This document shows, one piece after another, positions 33,956-42,603 of a DNA stretch of 64,000 nucleotides. The stretch is from Lachnospiraceae bacterium XBB1006. Its GTDB lineage: Bacteria; Bacillota; Clostridia; Lachnospirales; Lachnospiraceae. Position 1 is the stretch's first letter; each line of letters opens with the position of its first letter. The stretch spans positions 62,001 to 126,000 of the forward strand of contig FOXT01000011.1 in NCBI GenBank assembly GCA_900115795.1, given 5' to 3'. A model generated the notes under the pieces. The model did no database searches and was not told where the DNA came from. It saw only the letters and a list, made by a program, of their open reading frames with translations. A program made the translations under genes and the position numbers.

Positions 33956-34894
33956 TTATGCTATCTGTAATCCGCCACGCGTACTGTAAACATATGCATG
34001 ATCAGAAAGAATGTCCTGTGGTTCTACTACGGATTCATTAACTGACTGTACCATTTCCGTCAACTGTTCAAATCCGTCCTTCGGACATTTTAAAACTATT
34101 GTCTCGTGAATACTGGATGGCAGTATACAGAATTTACCGCCAAATTTTTCTGCCAAATCATTTAATACCGCTGTATTTAACAGCTGGTTGCTTCCAAGGA
34201 TTCCCTTTTGATTTGTAAGAACCAATAATTTTGGCTCGGACACCTCCCCTTCCATATCTTCAGGAACATCCATACCCATTTTTCGAAGCAACACTCCAAT
34301 CGGACATACTCTTGCATCGTCCTGCGTCAACATATTCCGAAGTGCAACTTCGTGTAATTCTTGAATCGAAACCTTTAAATTTTCTTTCAGCATTTTGTTT
34401 GAAATTCCGATTGTTCCTACTTCATCCGCCTTTACAGCAATGCGAATATCGTAAACAACTGCAAGATCTGCCAGCATGGAATGTGGTCTGTCTTTTAATA
34501 ATTCTACATTAAACCTAGCATTTATTACTCTTGGAAAAACCTTGTCTTTAGCACTTTCCCAGTTTACCAGCTCTTCAATCTGAATTTCATCCTTAGGTTC
34601 ATTCTCCACAATGGCTCTTGCTAATGTCATACATATTTTATGCAGATTCTCTCCATTCTTAAATGCATCGAACGCTTCTTCCAGATAAAGCGTTGGCGCA
34701 ATAACACTGTTTTCTTTTCGTATAGTTACTCCAGTTTTAACAATGCTGTTTTGCTTCTTAACATCTGTAACTGTTATTTCTGCTGATGCATAGCTTTCCG
34801 GAAGAAAGGTTTTTAACTGCTCACTGACCGAAAAAGCAAACTCCTTTAAAGTTAAAATACCATTATTCTGCATTAATGCTTCATTACTTACCAT
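33956..34894 (-). CDS. DUF5688 family protein
   Basis: Protein of 312 residues of a type common on Lachnospiraceae conjugative elements. Recognised by VINARFNVELLKDRPHSMLA (about 160-180), DIRIAVKADEVGTIGISNKM and the end GGKFCILPSSIHETIVL. It is soluble, without catalytic motifs. Function unknown; the family is linked with mobile elements. It is transcribed leftward together with the 33584 gene. Confidence 0.75.
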   Translation of the reverse strand: MVSNEALMQNNGILTLKEFAFSVSEQLKTFLPESYASAEITVTDVKKQNSIVKTGVTIRKENSVIAPTLYLEEAFDAFKNGENLHKICMTLARAIVENEPKDEIQIEELVNWESAKDKVFPRVINARFNVELLKDRPHSMLADLAVVYDIRIAVKADEVGTIGISNKMLKENLKVSIQELHEVALRNMLTQDDARVCPIGVLLRKMGMDVPEDMEGEVSEPKLLVLTNQKGILGSNQLLNTAVLNDLAEKFGGKFCILPSSIHETIVLKCPKDGFEQLTEMVQSVNESVVEPQDILSDHAYVYSTRGGLQIA

Positions 34895-35323
34895 GCTTCT
34901 AATCTCCTTTTTTTATGAATCTATACTATTAATATTTTTTCTTTTCTTATTAGTCATTAGGACTTCTGACCGACTGCATAAGAACCTCCTTTGTGTGAAT
35001 TTGTCATTGCTTGCCAAGCGTCCACGCACAGAAGCAGGTTCTGACAAGAGGTCCGTAGGACAACGCCTGCCCCTTGTCGGGTTCTGCCACTGGGCGTAGT
35101 GTCGGCATTAGCAATGACAGCACAAAGAGGTTCTTAGCTAGGCAGAAGACCAAAGATTTTCACTTTCTCTTATCTCTTCTTTATTCTTTTTTCTACTCTT
35201 CTTTTTCACGCGGGGAGGTGCCTGCGGAACCGGGCGCGATACGGAACGTATCGGGGTGCTCGGTGGGGTTCCGCAGAAAAAGCCGAAGCGTTTGCTCCGG
35301 CCTTTGGAAAAAGAAGCCGAGGG
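34895..35323. other. Gene-free, hairpin-rich stretch of the element
   Basis: No supported gene. It contains nested repeats at 35029-35093 (GACAAG/CTTGTC inside CAGAA/TTCTG), and a cruciform-like structure at 35222-35276 with outer stem CTGCGGAACC/GGTTCCGCAG and inner GATACG/CGTATC. It is GC-richer than its surroundings. It could be a replication origin, single-strand origin or structured RNA. Confidence 0.5.
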
Positions 35324-35333
35324 TTACTCGGCT
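35315..35333 (-). terminator. Terminator overlapping the stop of the 95-residue gene
   Basis: Stem AGCCGAG/CTCGGCT; on the minus strand it is followed by TCTTTTTCC. The TAA stop at 35324-35326 is in the loop. Confidence 0.75.
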
Positions 35334-35611
35334 TTTGCGATGAAATTGGAACTGATGTTGGTAATCTTTCCCGGAAGCTTTAAAAGCATTTCCTCTACAG
35401 AATGGCATTCGTCTTTTACTACCGTACGCAGGATCTTATATAAATAAATCCGAGGACCCTTTCCTGCCAAGTCGAAGCGGAATGTAATGACTTTTTCAGT
35501 AAATTCCTGATTCCAGTCATTTAATAGAACGTTATCAAGGTCGATACCCTGGATTTCTGCAATCTGCTTTTCTGCGTTATAGGACGCTGCCTTTACATCT
35601 ACATAAGCCAT
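35324..35611 (-). CDS. Hypothetical element protein, 95 residues
   Basis: Begins MAYVDVKAASYNAEKQIAEI at 35611 behind AAAGGAGC; the longer frame upstream lacks a ribosome site. It is a mixed-charge soluble protein with FRFDLAGKGPRIYLYKILRT in the middle. Unrecognised; it resembles small proteins common beside DUF5688 genes in mobile elements. A terminator overlaps its stop. Confidence 0.65.
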   Translation of the reverse strand: MAYVDVKAASYNAEKQIAEIQGIDLDNVLLNDWNQEFTEKVITFRFDLAGKGPRIYLYKILRTVVKDECHSVEEMLLKLPGKITNISSNFIAKAE

Positions 35612-36318
35612 AGTAATAGCTCCTTTCTTTGTTGTAAGTTGTTTTGTTATGCCGCAACCTTGTTGCGTGGCACCCCCAGTACGACGAGAGCCGCAAATGC
35701 AAGGATGCCAAGGGCACACGCAAGGATTATTTTCAAAGAAAAAAATCCGCTGTCCTTGCATTTATCACGGCGAACAAAGTACAGTGCCATAACGCAAGAG
35801 ATGCGAGCATAACACAACAAACAAAGAAAGGAGCGGCATGTGCGCAATAGATAAAGGTAGCGCCACGCAGAAAGCAAGATTGCAGAATCGGTATCTGCCG
35901 GAGTTCTCTGACCGGAATCAGGTTTTCGGAAAATCTATTCCGTAAGAGCCAGAAAGGGACCTCGTCCTTTATGATGCGAACACAGTAAAATGCCATTCCA
36001 CAGAAATGCCGCTTTCGGAAAGATTATATCTGTTCCAATCGCAAAAGCCGTTACCCAGTACACTAAAAAGCCGGAGCAAACGCAAGGCTAAAGCCCCTTC
36101 TGGAAGGGGTTGGGGGATAGACTGCGATTATACCGCGCTTCCGAAGGAAGTGGTCTGGGAGTTCGGGCAGACCAACAAAGCGGTAGCGACGGTGCTCGGA
36201 ATGGTACTTGAAAAAAATACAAAAAAATAAAAAACAGCGTCAGAAAATGATTTTACTCTTTCATACTTAGATTGGAGCGATAAAACTCCAAAAAATATAC
36301 AGAAAGGAAAATGCAGTT
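35612..36318. other. Stretch without a supported gene
   Basis: Open frames exist on both strands (for example 36006-36230 on +, and 35647-35790 on -, the latter encoding one hydrophobic segment), but none has a ribosome site or a recognisable protein. It may be a decayed gene plus the leader of the 36319 gene. Confidence 0.5.
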
Positions 36319-36627
36319 ATGATAAGTTATTTAACCAAGTCGCGCATACAACGCGCATGTGTTGAAAATGAAACAATTCCTGCAAAAGAAATTAAGGCAT
36401 TTTTAGAAATTGTGAAAACTGCCAAAATTAATGAAGCAGAACTTGAACGTATGCATCATTTATCGCAATGTCTACATTACTCTTGCATCGACGCAGGAAT
36501 TCCTACACCAACGGCAATGGATGTAGTCGAGATTACTACTTATATTGCTAAAAATTGGGATAAGCTTAGAGTACATAATTACATTTATCGTGTACTATAT
36601 GATATTGCAACAATCTGTAATATCTGA
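36319..36627 (+). CDS. Hypothetical protein, 102 residues
   Basis: AGAAAGGA precedes the ATG, and a terminator follows at 36650. The sequence begins MISYLTKSRIQRACVENETI, is mostly helical and soluble, and contains MHHLSQCLHYSC in the middle. Unrecognised. It is the first of a series of short + strand genes ahead of the probable transfer origin. Confidence 0.6.
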   Translation: MISYLTKSRIQRACVENETIPAKEIKAFLEIVKTAKINEAELERMHHLSQCLHYSCIDAGIPTPTAMDVVEITTYIAKNWDKLRVHNYIYRVLYDIATICNI

Positions 36628-36649
36628 TAAGCGCTAACACACCACAGGA

Positions 36650-36683
36650 AGCCAAACAAGTTAAAAAGCTAATTTGTTTGGCT
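36650..36683 (+). terminator. Terminator of the 102-residue gene
   Basis: Perfect stem AGCCAAACAA/TTGTTTGGCT followed by TTCTTCTT. Confidence 0.8.
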
Positions 36684-36841
36684 TTCTTCTTAAAAAACAA
36701 AAACGAGCACTTAAAATTCCATACTTATAATGTTGGATGATATATGGCCGCTTAAAAGCCAAAATAATTCATTTCAGAAATTTCGTCGTCCATCCCTATT
36801 TTAGTATCAGTCACTAAATAATAAAAAGAAAGGAAAAAGAA

Positions 36842-37066
36842 ATGATAAAATTTAAGTTTAAGTTGAAAAGCACTGGCTATATACGTTGTCAGGCAACTAT
36901 CGTAGGCATCCCATTCGCTGCGTTAGTCGTTCATATCAATGCTGAGCACTATATGTGCATAATCCAAAAATCCGGCCTTATTCCGAAACAATTACAATTC
37001 GAGATGGAAGATGCCGTGGATTATTTCACTATTGATAAACACCTCGGGGTCCGAGGATGGGTTTAA
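36842..37066 (+). CDS. Hypothetical protein, 74 residues
   Basis: AGAAAGGA precedes the ATG. A small beta-rich protein starting MIKFKFKLKSTGYIRCQATI and ending DKHLGVRGWV. Unrecognised; 21 bp ahead of the 37088 gene, so probably in one transcript. Confidence 0.5.
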   Translation: MIKFKFKLKSTGYIRCQATIVGIPFAALVVHINAEHYMCIIQKSGLIPKQLQFEMEDAVDYFTIDKHLGVRGWV

Positions 37067-37087
37067 TCAAGAAAGGATATATTAAAA

Positions 37088-37348
37088 ATGTCAAAAACAA
37101 AATCAATTACTGAGCTCGTAGAAGAGCTCCAAAATGAGAACGAAAGTTTAAAAATGCTTGCAAAATTAGCAAACCAGTACTGCAAATCTGAGTTTGGTTA
37201 TGATGTGCGCCAACTGCACCAACTAATCGAAAAATTCAACGCTTATGAGCGCAAGCAGAAGGAACATATGCAGAATAAGCAACAACATATCCAGCAGGCC
37301 ACAAAAGGTAACCCACACTCTCCCTCTTTTATGCGTTCAGCCGATTAG
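37088..37348 (+). CDS. Small coiled-coil protein next to the probable oriT
   Basis: Protein of 86 residues with an N-terminal leucine-heptad coiled coil (ITELVEELQNENESLKMLAK) and a Gln/His-rich middle. AAGAAAGGA precedes the ATG. Its position directly before a palindrome-rich stretch and the relaxase gene suggests a mobilisation accessory protein, but there is no family match. Confidence 0.55.
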   Translation: MSKTKSITELVEELQNENESLKMLAKLANQYCKSEFGYDVRQLHQLIEKFNAYERKQKEHMQNKQQHIQQATKGNPHSPSFMRSAD

Positions 37349-37838
37349 GTAGTGGTCGAATAAGGGGGCCGACGCAAGTCGGACGTGGGGGAATTTTCCC
37401 CCATTCTTCTGCGAATTTATGACGCAGAAGAAGCAGGATAGATAATCAAAAGAATACGCCGCCAACGGTGGCGGATACTTTTAATTATCGTAAGGGCAGC
37501 CAGCCCTTGATACCAAGGGGAAGGCTTCGCTTGGGGGAGCGGTCAGCTCCACCAATGAGAACAAGATAAGGCGCCCCAAAGGGTGCCGGTGGAAGATAAG
37601 ATTTGAGCATAGCGAAAATCATCTTCCATATCTTGTAAGGAAGATGACAAGTTTTAACGTCCATTGGAAGGAATGACGAAGGTTATTTTTTCGGATCGTA
37701 TAACGAGCTTTAGCGAGAAAAAACGCTCCGAAAAAGTAACCGAGAAATGACGACCTTTGGGCGTCAAAACGCCGACAGCTTCCGTAAACACTATGTCGAA
37801 TCCCTCGAATAAAAAAATAATATCAGGAGGACTTTATC
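37349..37838. other. Probable origin of transfer (oriT) region
   Basis: 490 bp without a gene, immediately upstream of the relaxase. It is dense in short inverted repeats: CCGAC/GTCGG, GGGGGAA/TTCCCCC, TTCTTCTGCG/CGCAGAAGAA, AAGGGC/GCCCTT, GGAGC/GCTCC, GGAAGAT/ATCTTCC and TTTTTCGGA/TCCGAAAAA. MobV relaxases nick within such stem-loops beside their own gene. The nick position cannot be fixed by eye. Confidence 0.6.
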
Positions 37839-39089
37839 ATGGCAAGCGTAGATAAATTTACTCATGAAGCAATGGCAAGTATGCTTCGACACAATGACCG
37901 TATGACTGCGGAGCCGTCAAACGTAGACATTGACCCTGAAAGAAACAAACTTAACTATTCATTTGAACTAGATCACGGCGGTCTTACAGACTTCGAATAC
38001 TACAAACAACTTATAGATAGTAAATACATATATGGGCGTGGATCGAGGCGAGAAGACCAAGCCGTCACAGGCTGCGGATGGGTAGTGACGGCGCCAAAAG
38101 AAATATGTGGGGATGCGGTAAAGGAAAGAGAGTTTTTCCAGGGCGTTTTTGATTTTGTATCTGACCGATACGGCAAAGAAAATATCATCAATAATGCCGT
38201 GCATTATGATGAAGCAGGAGAACCTCATATTCACATTGTATTCTGTCCGGTCACTAAACTCGACCATGACAAAGTCCGGTTTAAGACCGTTTCCACAAAA
38301 GAAGCTGTAAAGCTGGAGTCCGGCAGATATGAATTTGGATTTCGTTTTAAACTCGATGAAAATGGTCAGAAGATACAGCTTCGGAACTATGCTCGGATGT
38401 CAGATTATTATGAGGAAAAGATATCCGCAAACGACGTTTTAAATAAGATTGAGCTTAAAAATTTCCATTACGACCTCCAAAAATATCTTGATGCAAACGG
38501 CATCGAAGGTAAAGTTATTACCGGTAAAACCGGAGGTGTTAATTTTACAGTTAAAGAGTTAAAAGAATTTACCGAGAAAACCGGCCTGCGACTTGATGAA
38601 GTCAAGGAGATTCAAGGCGACCGGTCACTTCTGGAAAGCTATGTAGAACAACACGCGAAGATTGCAGATTTTGAAGTGCTGTTATCTGAAAAAAATGCTG
38701 TGATTGAATCACTTCGGAATGAAATCATGGCAAAAGACAATACCCTTGATATTTCGTCTTCTATGAAAGAGGAACTTCTTTATAAGGACAAACAGATTAG
38801 GGAGCTATCCAGAATCTTTTCAGACCGTGAGCGTCAGATTGCTGCTACTGCAGATGCAAATTTAAATCTGCAGAAAAAAATACGTGAAATGGAGCTATCT
38901 TTAGCAGCAAAGCAGCAAGCACTTGACCGTGCTAACGATAAAATCCAAACACTTGAATCGGAAAAGACTATAGAAAGCTCACAAAAAAACAGGGAGTCGG
39001 AATGGGGACACAGTGCCGGTACTTGGGGCGACCGATCTCAATCTACCGGATGGGGTACAACCAATATCGAAGAAGAAAAAAACTGGTAA
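37839..39089 (+). CDS. MobV family relaxase (plasmid recombination/mobilisation enzyme)
   Basis: Protein of 416 residues. The relaxase domain (about 1-200) has an N-terminal RNKLNYSFELDHGG motif and the HYDEAGEPHIHIVFCPV metal-binding histidine motif (about 130) of Mob/Pre proteins. The C-terminal half is a long coiled coil (about 275-380), as in plasmid Pre proteins. It nicks oriT and pilots the strand for conjugal transfer. AGGAGG precedes the ATG, and the coupling protein gene follows 48 bp downstream. Confidence 0.88.
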   Translation: MASVDKFTHEAMASMLRHNDRMTAEPSNVDIDPERNKLNYSFELDHGGLTDFEYYKQLIDSKYIYGRGSRREDQAVTGCGWVVTAPKEICGDAVKEREFFQGVFDFVSDRYGKENIINNAVHYDEAGEPHIHIVFCPVTKLDHDKVRFKTVSTKEAVKLESGRYEFGFRFKLDENGQKIQLRNYARMSDYYEEKISANDVLNKIELKNFHYDLQKYLDANGIEGKVITGKTGGVNFTVKELKEFTEKTGLRLDEVKEIQGDRSLLESYVEQHAKIADFEVLLSEKNAVIESLRNEIMAKDNTLDISSSMKEELLYKDKQIRELSRIFSDRERQIAATADANLNLQKKIREMELSLAAKQQALDRANDKIQTLESEKTIESSQKNRESEWGHSAGTWGDRSQSTGWGTTNIEEEKNW

Positions 39090-39137
39090 ATAAATCACTA
39101 CAAACATAACAAACAAAACCAAGGAGGATGTTTTCTT

Positions 39138-40829
39138 ATGAAAAAAAACAGTTTTCTCAGCGGTATAATATATTACCATATACCGCAACTTCTTATCATA
39201 GGAATTTTCGCTTACTGCTTCAGCGATTATTTCTTTCAACTATTTTGCATGCTGACCTCAACTGAAGAACGGGATTTTTTATATAACCCACTTCATATTT
39301 TTACCTATCTCATGCTTTTTACAGGATGGGTGTATATAGCTTTTGTAACCCTTCGCAACCGGCGATATAAATGGCTTACCAATCGCTCTTATCCATCGGA
39401 CCATGCCAAATTTCACAAAACATACTCAGAACTGGTAGCTTTTTGGACCACTAACGACAAATATCGAATGAACGTAGAATCATTACCGATCGAAGACTGG
39501 CATAAAGCGGACGGTGTTATCCTTGCCAAATACAGAGATAAAGCCGGTAATTATCACCTTATAAAAAGAGACAGTAATGCTGACGGTAACCTTGCTTCCT
39601 TCGGCTTGCCTGGTTCAGGTAAGTCTACAACCCAGGCGGCTACAACCTTTAGAAGATTCAACGCACACCTTAAAAAAGGCGGATGTGGCGTGTTTGCCAT
39701 TTCGATCAAAGGAGACCTGCTTAATTTCGTAAAGGGAAAACGTAAAAATATTAAAGTCTTCACTCCGGATAAAGAAGAAGGCTCCTGGCATTACAACCCG
39801 CTTGAAGGGGTTGCTCAAATGTCGCAGACCGAAAGACGATCATTTGCAGAGAATATGAGTATAATAATCTGCCCAGACGAACAAGGCGAAAATTCGACGT
39901 TTTTCGTCTCGGGGGCGCGCGACTATCTATGCGGCACTATGTTATATCTTCTTTATCTTCATGATATCGGAGAACGGGAAGGCGAGCTTAAATTTCACGA
40001 AATAGTAGATGCCATATTATCAGGAAATGTATTTGATGTGACTATGACCATAAAAAACAGCGGATGTGCTATCGCTGCAGAATACACGAACTCTTATGAG
40101 GGTTCTTCCGAAAAAAACGTGAGCGGCATATATAACCATCTCTGTAAAAAAGTAAGACCATTCAACACCGGCGCACTCAGAGTACTTTTCGACGGAGAAG
40201 GTGAATGCATCCATCCGGAAGACCTCAATACCGGCGACATTGTAATTGATGTTCCGCAGGACAAGTACTCAATCTACGCGCCTGCTATGGCTATTATCGT
40301 TACTAATTTTCTAATGGCTTTCATGCGCAGGGAAGACGTCTCTGCAAATAAAAAGGTTGTTCCGATTATGTTTCTGCTCGATGAAGCGGTTCAGCTGAAT
40401 CTGGACTTTAACCTTTTGTCTCAAGCTATGAGTACCCTTCGCTCAAAGAAGGTTAGTATTTTTCTACTTATGCAGTCGGTAGCGCAACTGGAAGGACGGT
40501 ACGGTGAGGCTCACGCAAGAGAGCTAATCGACCTGTGTGCATATATCTCTGTCTTTAACGCACAAGATCCAAAAAGCAGACGGTACTTCCAAGAGCTAGT
40601 TGGTCGAAGAAAGATGCTGAAACGCTCAACATCGCTCTCCTCGTCTGCCAATAACAACAATTCATCCGGTACATCCGTCTCAGAAGCAGACGAATTTATC
40701 TTTGAAGCAGCAGACTTCGGAGACCTTAATATACATGATACAAAAACCGGAGAAATAACCAAATACCAAGTGCTCGTTTACGCAAACGGTAAATATATAT
40801 TGGGAGAAACTACTCCCTGCTATTCTTAG
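39138..40829 (+). CDS. VirD4/TraG-like type IV coupling protein
   Basis: Protein of 563 residues. Two N-terminal membrane helices (about 10-35 and 50-72) are followed by the motor domain with Walker A GLPGSGKSTTQAATT (about 157) and Walker B IMFLLDEAVQLNLD (about 410), and a QSVAQLEGRYGE-type sensor. It recruits the relaxosome to a conjugation channel. Unlike most mobilizable elements, this one brings its own coupling protein next to the relaxase while lacking the channel genes. AAGGAGG precedes the start. Confidence 0.9.
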   Translation: MKKNSFLSGIIYYHIPQLLIIGIFAYCFSDYFFQLFCMLTSTEERDFLYNPLHIFTYLMLFTGWVYIAFVTLRNRRYKWLTNRSYPSDHAKFHKTYSELVAFWTTNDKYRMNVESLPIEDWHKADGVILAKYRDKAGNYHLIKRDSNADGNLASFGLPGSGKSTTQAATTFRRFNAHLKKGGCGVFAISIKGDLLNFVKGKRKNIKVFTPDKEEGSWHYNPLEGVAQMSQTERRSFAENMSIIICPDEQGENSTFFVSGARDYLCGTMLYLLYLHDIGEREGELKFHEIVDAILSGNVFDVTMTIKNSGCAIAAEYTNSYEGSSEKNVSGIYNHLCKKVRPFNTGALRVLFDGEGECIHPEDLNTGDIVIDVPQDKYSIYAPAMAIIVTNFLMAFMRREDVSANKKVVPIMFLLDEAVQLNLDFNLLSQAMSTLRSKKVSIFLLMQSVAQLEGRYGEAHARELIDLCAYISVFNAQDPKSRRYFQELVGRRKMLKRSTSLSSSANNNNSSGTSVSEADEFIFEAADFGDLNIHDTKTGEITKYQVLVYANGKYILGETTPCYS

Positions 40830-40930
40830 CTTTAACCCATAAACCCAAAAAGAATTACTTTGAAACGAAATATAACTAATTATTCAAAAAAATAGTTTTG
40901 CGTGATATATTTTGGCACTTTTATTTCATC

Positions 40931-40955
40931 CTTACATTGCACAGCACAATGTAAG
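40931..40955 (+). promoter_or_regulatory. Hairpin just upstream of the integrase ribosome site
   Basis: Perfect 9-bp inverted repeat CTTACATTG/CAATGTAAG ending directly at the AAGAAAGGA ribosome site. It could be a protein operator or an mRNA hairpin that limits integrase translation. Confidence 0.55.
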
Positions 40956-40968
40956 AAAGGAAAAAAAC

Positions 40969-42306
40969 ATGAACAATAACGTATTAATACAAGCCGAGGT
41001 ATCTTCATCAGTGCCAGAATTGATGGAACTCAATGAATATGGTAATATAGATAATATCGAGAGTTTGGAACTTCTTCTACAAAGAAAGAAGGACGAAATG
41101 CGAAAAAAACAAATACTATCGCAATACGAAATCAAGCAGTTCCAGACTGGCGCAAATGCCGGAAAGTATTACGTCAAGATTGACGGCAAGAAGCACCAGA
41201 GCAATACCCGCGAAGGATTGGAAGCAATCATTCTAGAACACTGTTCTGGGGTAATGCCAAAGAACAAAACAACCTTTAAGGCATTATTTGACGCAAGCCA
41301 AGAGGACAGGCTAAAAAGAATTAAAGACCCTGCAAAGCGTATATCCGCCGAAGAAACCATAAAAGTACATAGGCGTGATTATCGCAGATATTTTGCAGAA
41401 ACATCTTTTGAAGCTAAACAAATTACAGCAATTGCCAAAAAGGATGTGATTGAAATAGTTGAGTATAATTTAGAGCGGCATGACATGAAAAAACAAGCCT
41501 TTAAGAACATGAAAACCGTTCTGAATCAAACCTTCAACTATGCTCTCAAAAAAGAGCTAATTCAATTTACGCCTATGTCGCAAGTACCTTGGGAAGATTA
41601 CAATGATTGTTTTGTAGCTTCAACACCAATCAAAGAGCGTGGTTACACCGTGGACGAAATGAGTGAAATGTTGCGTTTGACTCAGCAGAACGAAATTGAT
41701 AATCCTGCCGATTCACGGCATTGGAGTTATGAATTCAATTTGTTAACAGCCATGCGCCGAGCTGAGATTCCACCACTAAGGTGGGATGATGTCCATTGGG
41801 AGGAAGGTTACATCGACGTGCATCAAGAAGAAATTGGGAAGAAGCCATATTTCATTAAGCCAACTACCAAAACGGATAAGGATCGCTATTTTCCAATCAC
41901 AGAAAGTGTTGCAGAATTTCTTGGAAGACTTCAAGAAAACAACCGCATTCACCATCCGGAGAGTAAGTTCCTTTTCCCAGATGAAAGCCAAGAGCTGGGG
42001 TGCATCTCACCTAATGTAACCTATCGAGCCCACAAGCGAATATGCCAGCAGTTAGGAATCACCATCGACAAGAACATTCTACGCGGCACACACGCCTTCA
42101 GACGCGTATATTTGACTCAATTCATTGAAGGTGGCGGTTCTATCGACTTAGCCGCTAATATCTACGGAAACAGCGATAGAACGATTAAGAAGCACTACCT
42201 ACTAGGTATCAACTCTAAGGCTTCTGCCAATATCATTGATATGACGCAGAAGCGAATTAACAAGCAAAATAAAGTGAACAACAGTGAACAGCAAAAATGC
42301 ATATAA
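40969..42306 (+). CDS. Tyrosine site-specific integrase
   Basis: Recombinase of 445 residues that inserts and excises the element at tRNA-Arg. An arm-binding domain (about 45-75, GKYYVKIDGKKHQ) and a SAM-like core-binding domain (about 95-210) precede the catalytic domain with Arg in LLTAMRRAEIPPLRW (about 262), HxxR in HAFRRVYLT (about 380) and the nucleophile Tyr in KKHYLLGI (about 410). The start at 40969 follows AAGAAAGGA; an upstream in-frame codon lies inside the regulatory hairpin region. The stop is 52 bp from the att core, as usual for such elements. No excisionase gene lies adjacent. Confidence 0.93.
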   Translation: MNNNVLIQAEVSSSVPELMELNEYGNIDNIESLELLLQRKKDEMRKKQILSQYEIKQFQTGANAGKYYVKIDGKKHQSNTREGLEAIILEHCSGVMPKNKTTFKALFDASQEDRLKRIKDPAKRISAEETIKVHRRDYRRYFAETSFEAKQITAIAKKDVIEIVEYNLERHDMKKQAFKNMKTVLNQTFNYALKKELIQFTPMSQVPWEDYNDCFVASTPIKERGYTVDEMSEMLRLTQQNEIDNPADSRHWSYEFNLLTAMRRAEIPPLRWDDVHWEEGYIDVHQEEIGKKPYFIKPTTKTDKDRYFPITESVAEFLGRLQENNRIHHPESKFLFPDESQELGCISPNVTYRAHKRICQQLGITIDKNILRGTHAFRRVYLTQFIEGGGSIDLAANIYGNSDRTIKKHYLLGINSKASANIIDMTQKRINKQNKVNNSEQQKCI

Positions 42307-42313
42307 CGAAAAA

Positions 42314-42344
42314 GCCGGAAGCCTTATTAAATAAGACTTCCAGC
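42314..42344 (-). terminator. tRNA-Arg terminator supplied by the element
   Basis: Stem GCTGGAAGTCTTAT/ATAAGGCTTCCGGC (with mismatches) and TTTTTCG on the minus strand. It replaces the native terminator displaced to 23128-23156. Confidence 0.75.
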
Positions 42345-42378
42345 CCTTTCAACCTGACGTGCGTGAGAGGATTCGAAC
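42345..42378. repeat. attR: direct repeat restoring the tRNA-Arg 3' end
   Basis: 34 bp matching 23158-23191 with one mismatch; it overlaps the acceptor and T-loop part of the intact tRNA gene. Confidence 0.9.
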
Positions 42379-42431
42379 CCCCGACACCTTGGTCCGTAGC
42401 CAAGTGCTCTATCCAGCTGAGCTACACACAC
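42358..42431 (-). tRNA. tRNA-Arg (anticodon ACG), integration target
   Basis: Acceptor GTGTGTG/CACGCAC (one G-U), anticodon stem CTTGG/CCAAG around CTACGGA, T-arm GGGGG/CCTCT around TTCGAAT with two G-U pairs. The 3' third is supplied by the inserted element, which explains the wobble pairs. Confidence 0.93.
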
Positions 42432-42603
42432 ATACTTCTTATTTTTTGTTTTCAAGGTGTTGTCCCTTGCAACTATTACATAATACACCATGTACAAGGA
42501 TATGTCAACACTTTTTAGAAAAAAAAATTTATTTTTTTATTTCTTTCCATTTTCCCTTTGCTGTCCTATAATATAGCTAAGAAAACACGAAGGAGGATTC
42601 ATC

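Larger units (their letters stand above)
23192..42378. mobile_element. Integrative mobilizable element in tRNA-Arg(ACG), about 19.2 kb
   Basis: It is bounded by tRNA-derived direct repeats (23158-23191 and 42345-42378). A tyrosine integrase gene abuts the right end. It encodes a MobV relaxase and a VirD4-like coupling protein but no VirB4, VirB6 or other channel genes, so it should be mobilised by another element's conjugation pore. Cargo is a replication-like winged-helix protein, restriction-modification genes, a DUF262/HNH nuclease, two unknown membrane cassettes and several small orphan genes. Right-hand genes (DUF5688, relaxase) are of a sort common in Lachnospiraceae elements. Confidence 0.9.

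Noticed and set aside
36006-36230. Possible 74-residue + strand protein
   Set aside because: The composition and lack of a ribosome site do not support it; kept only as part of an unassigned stretch.
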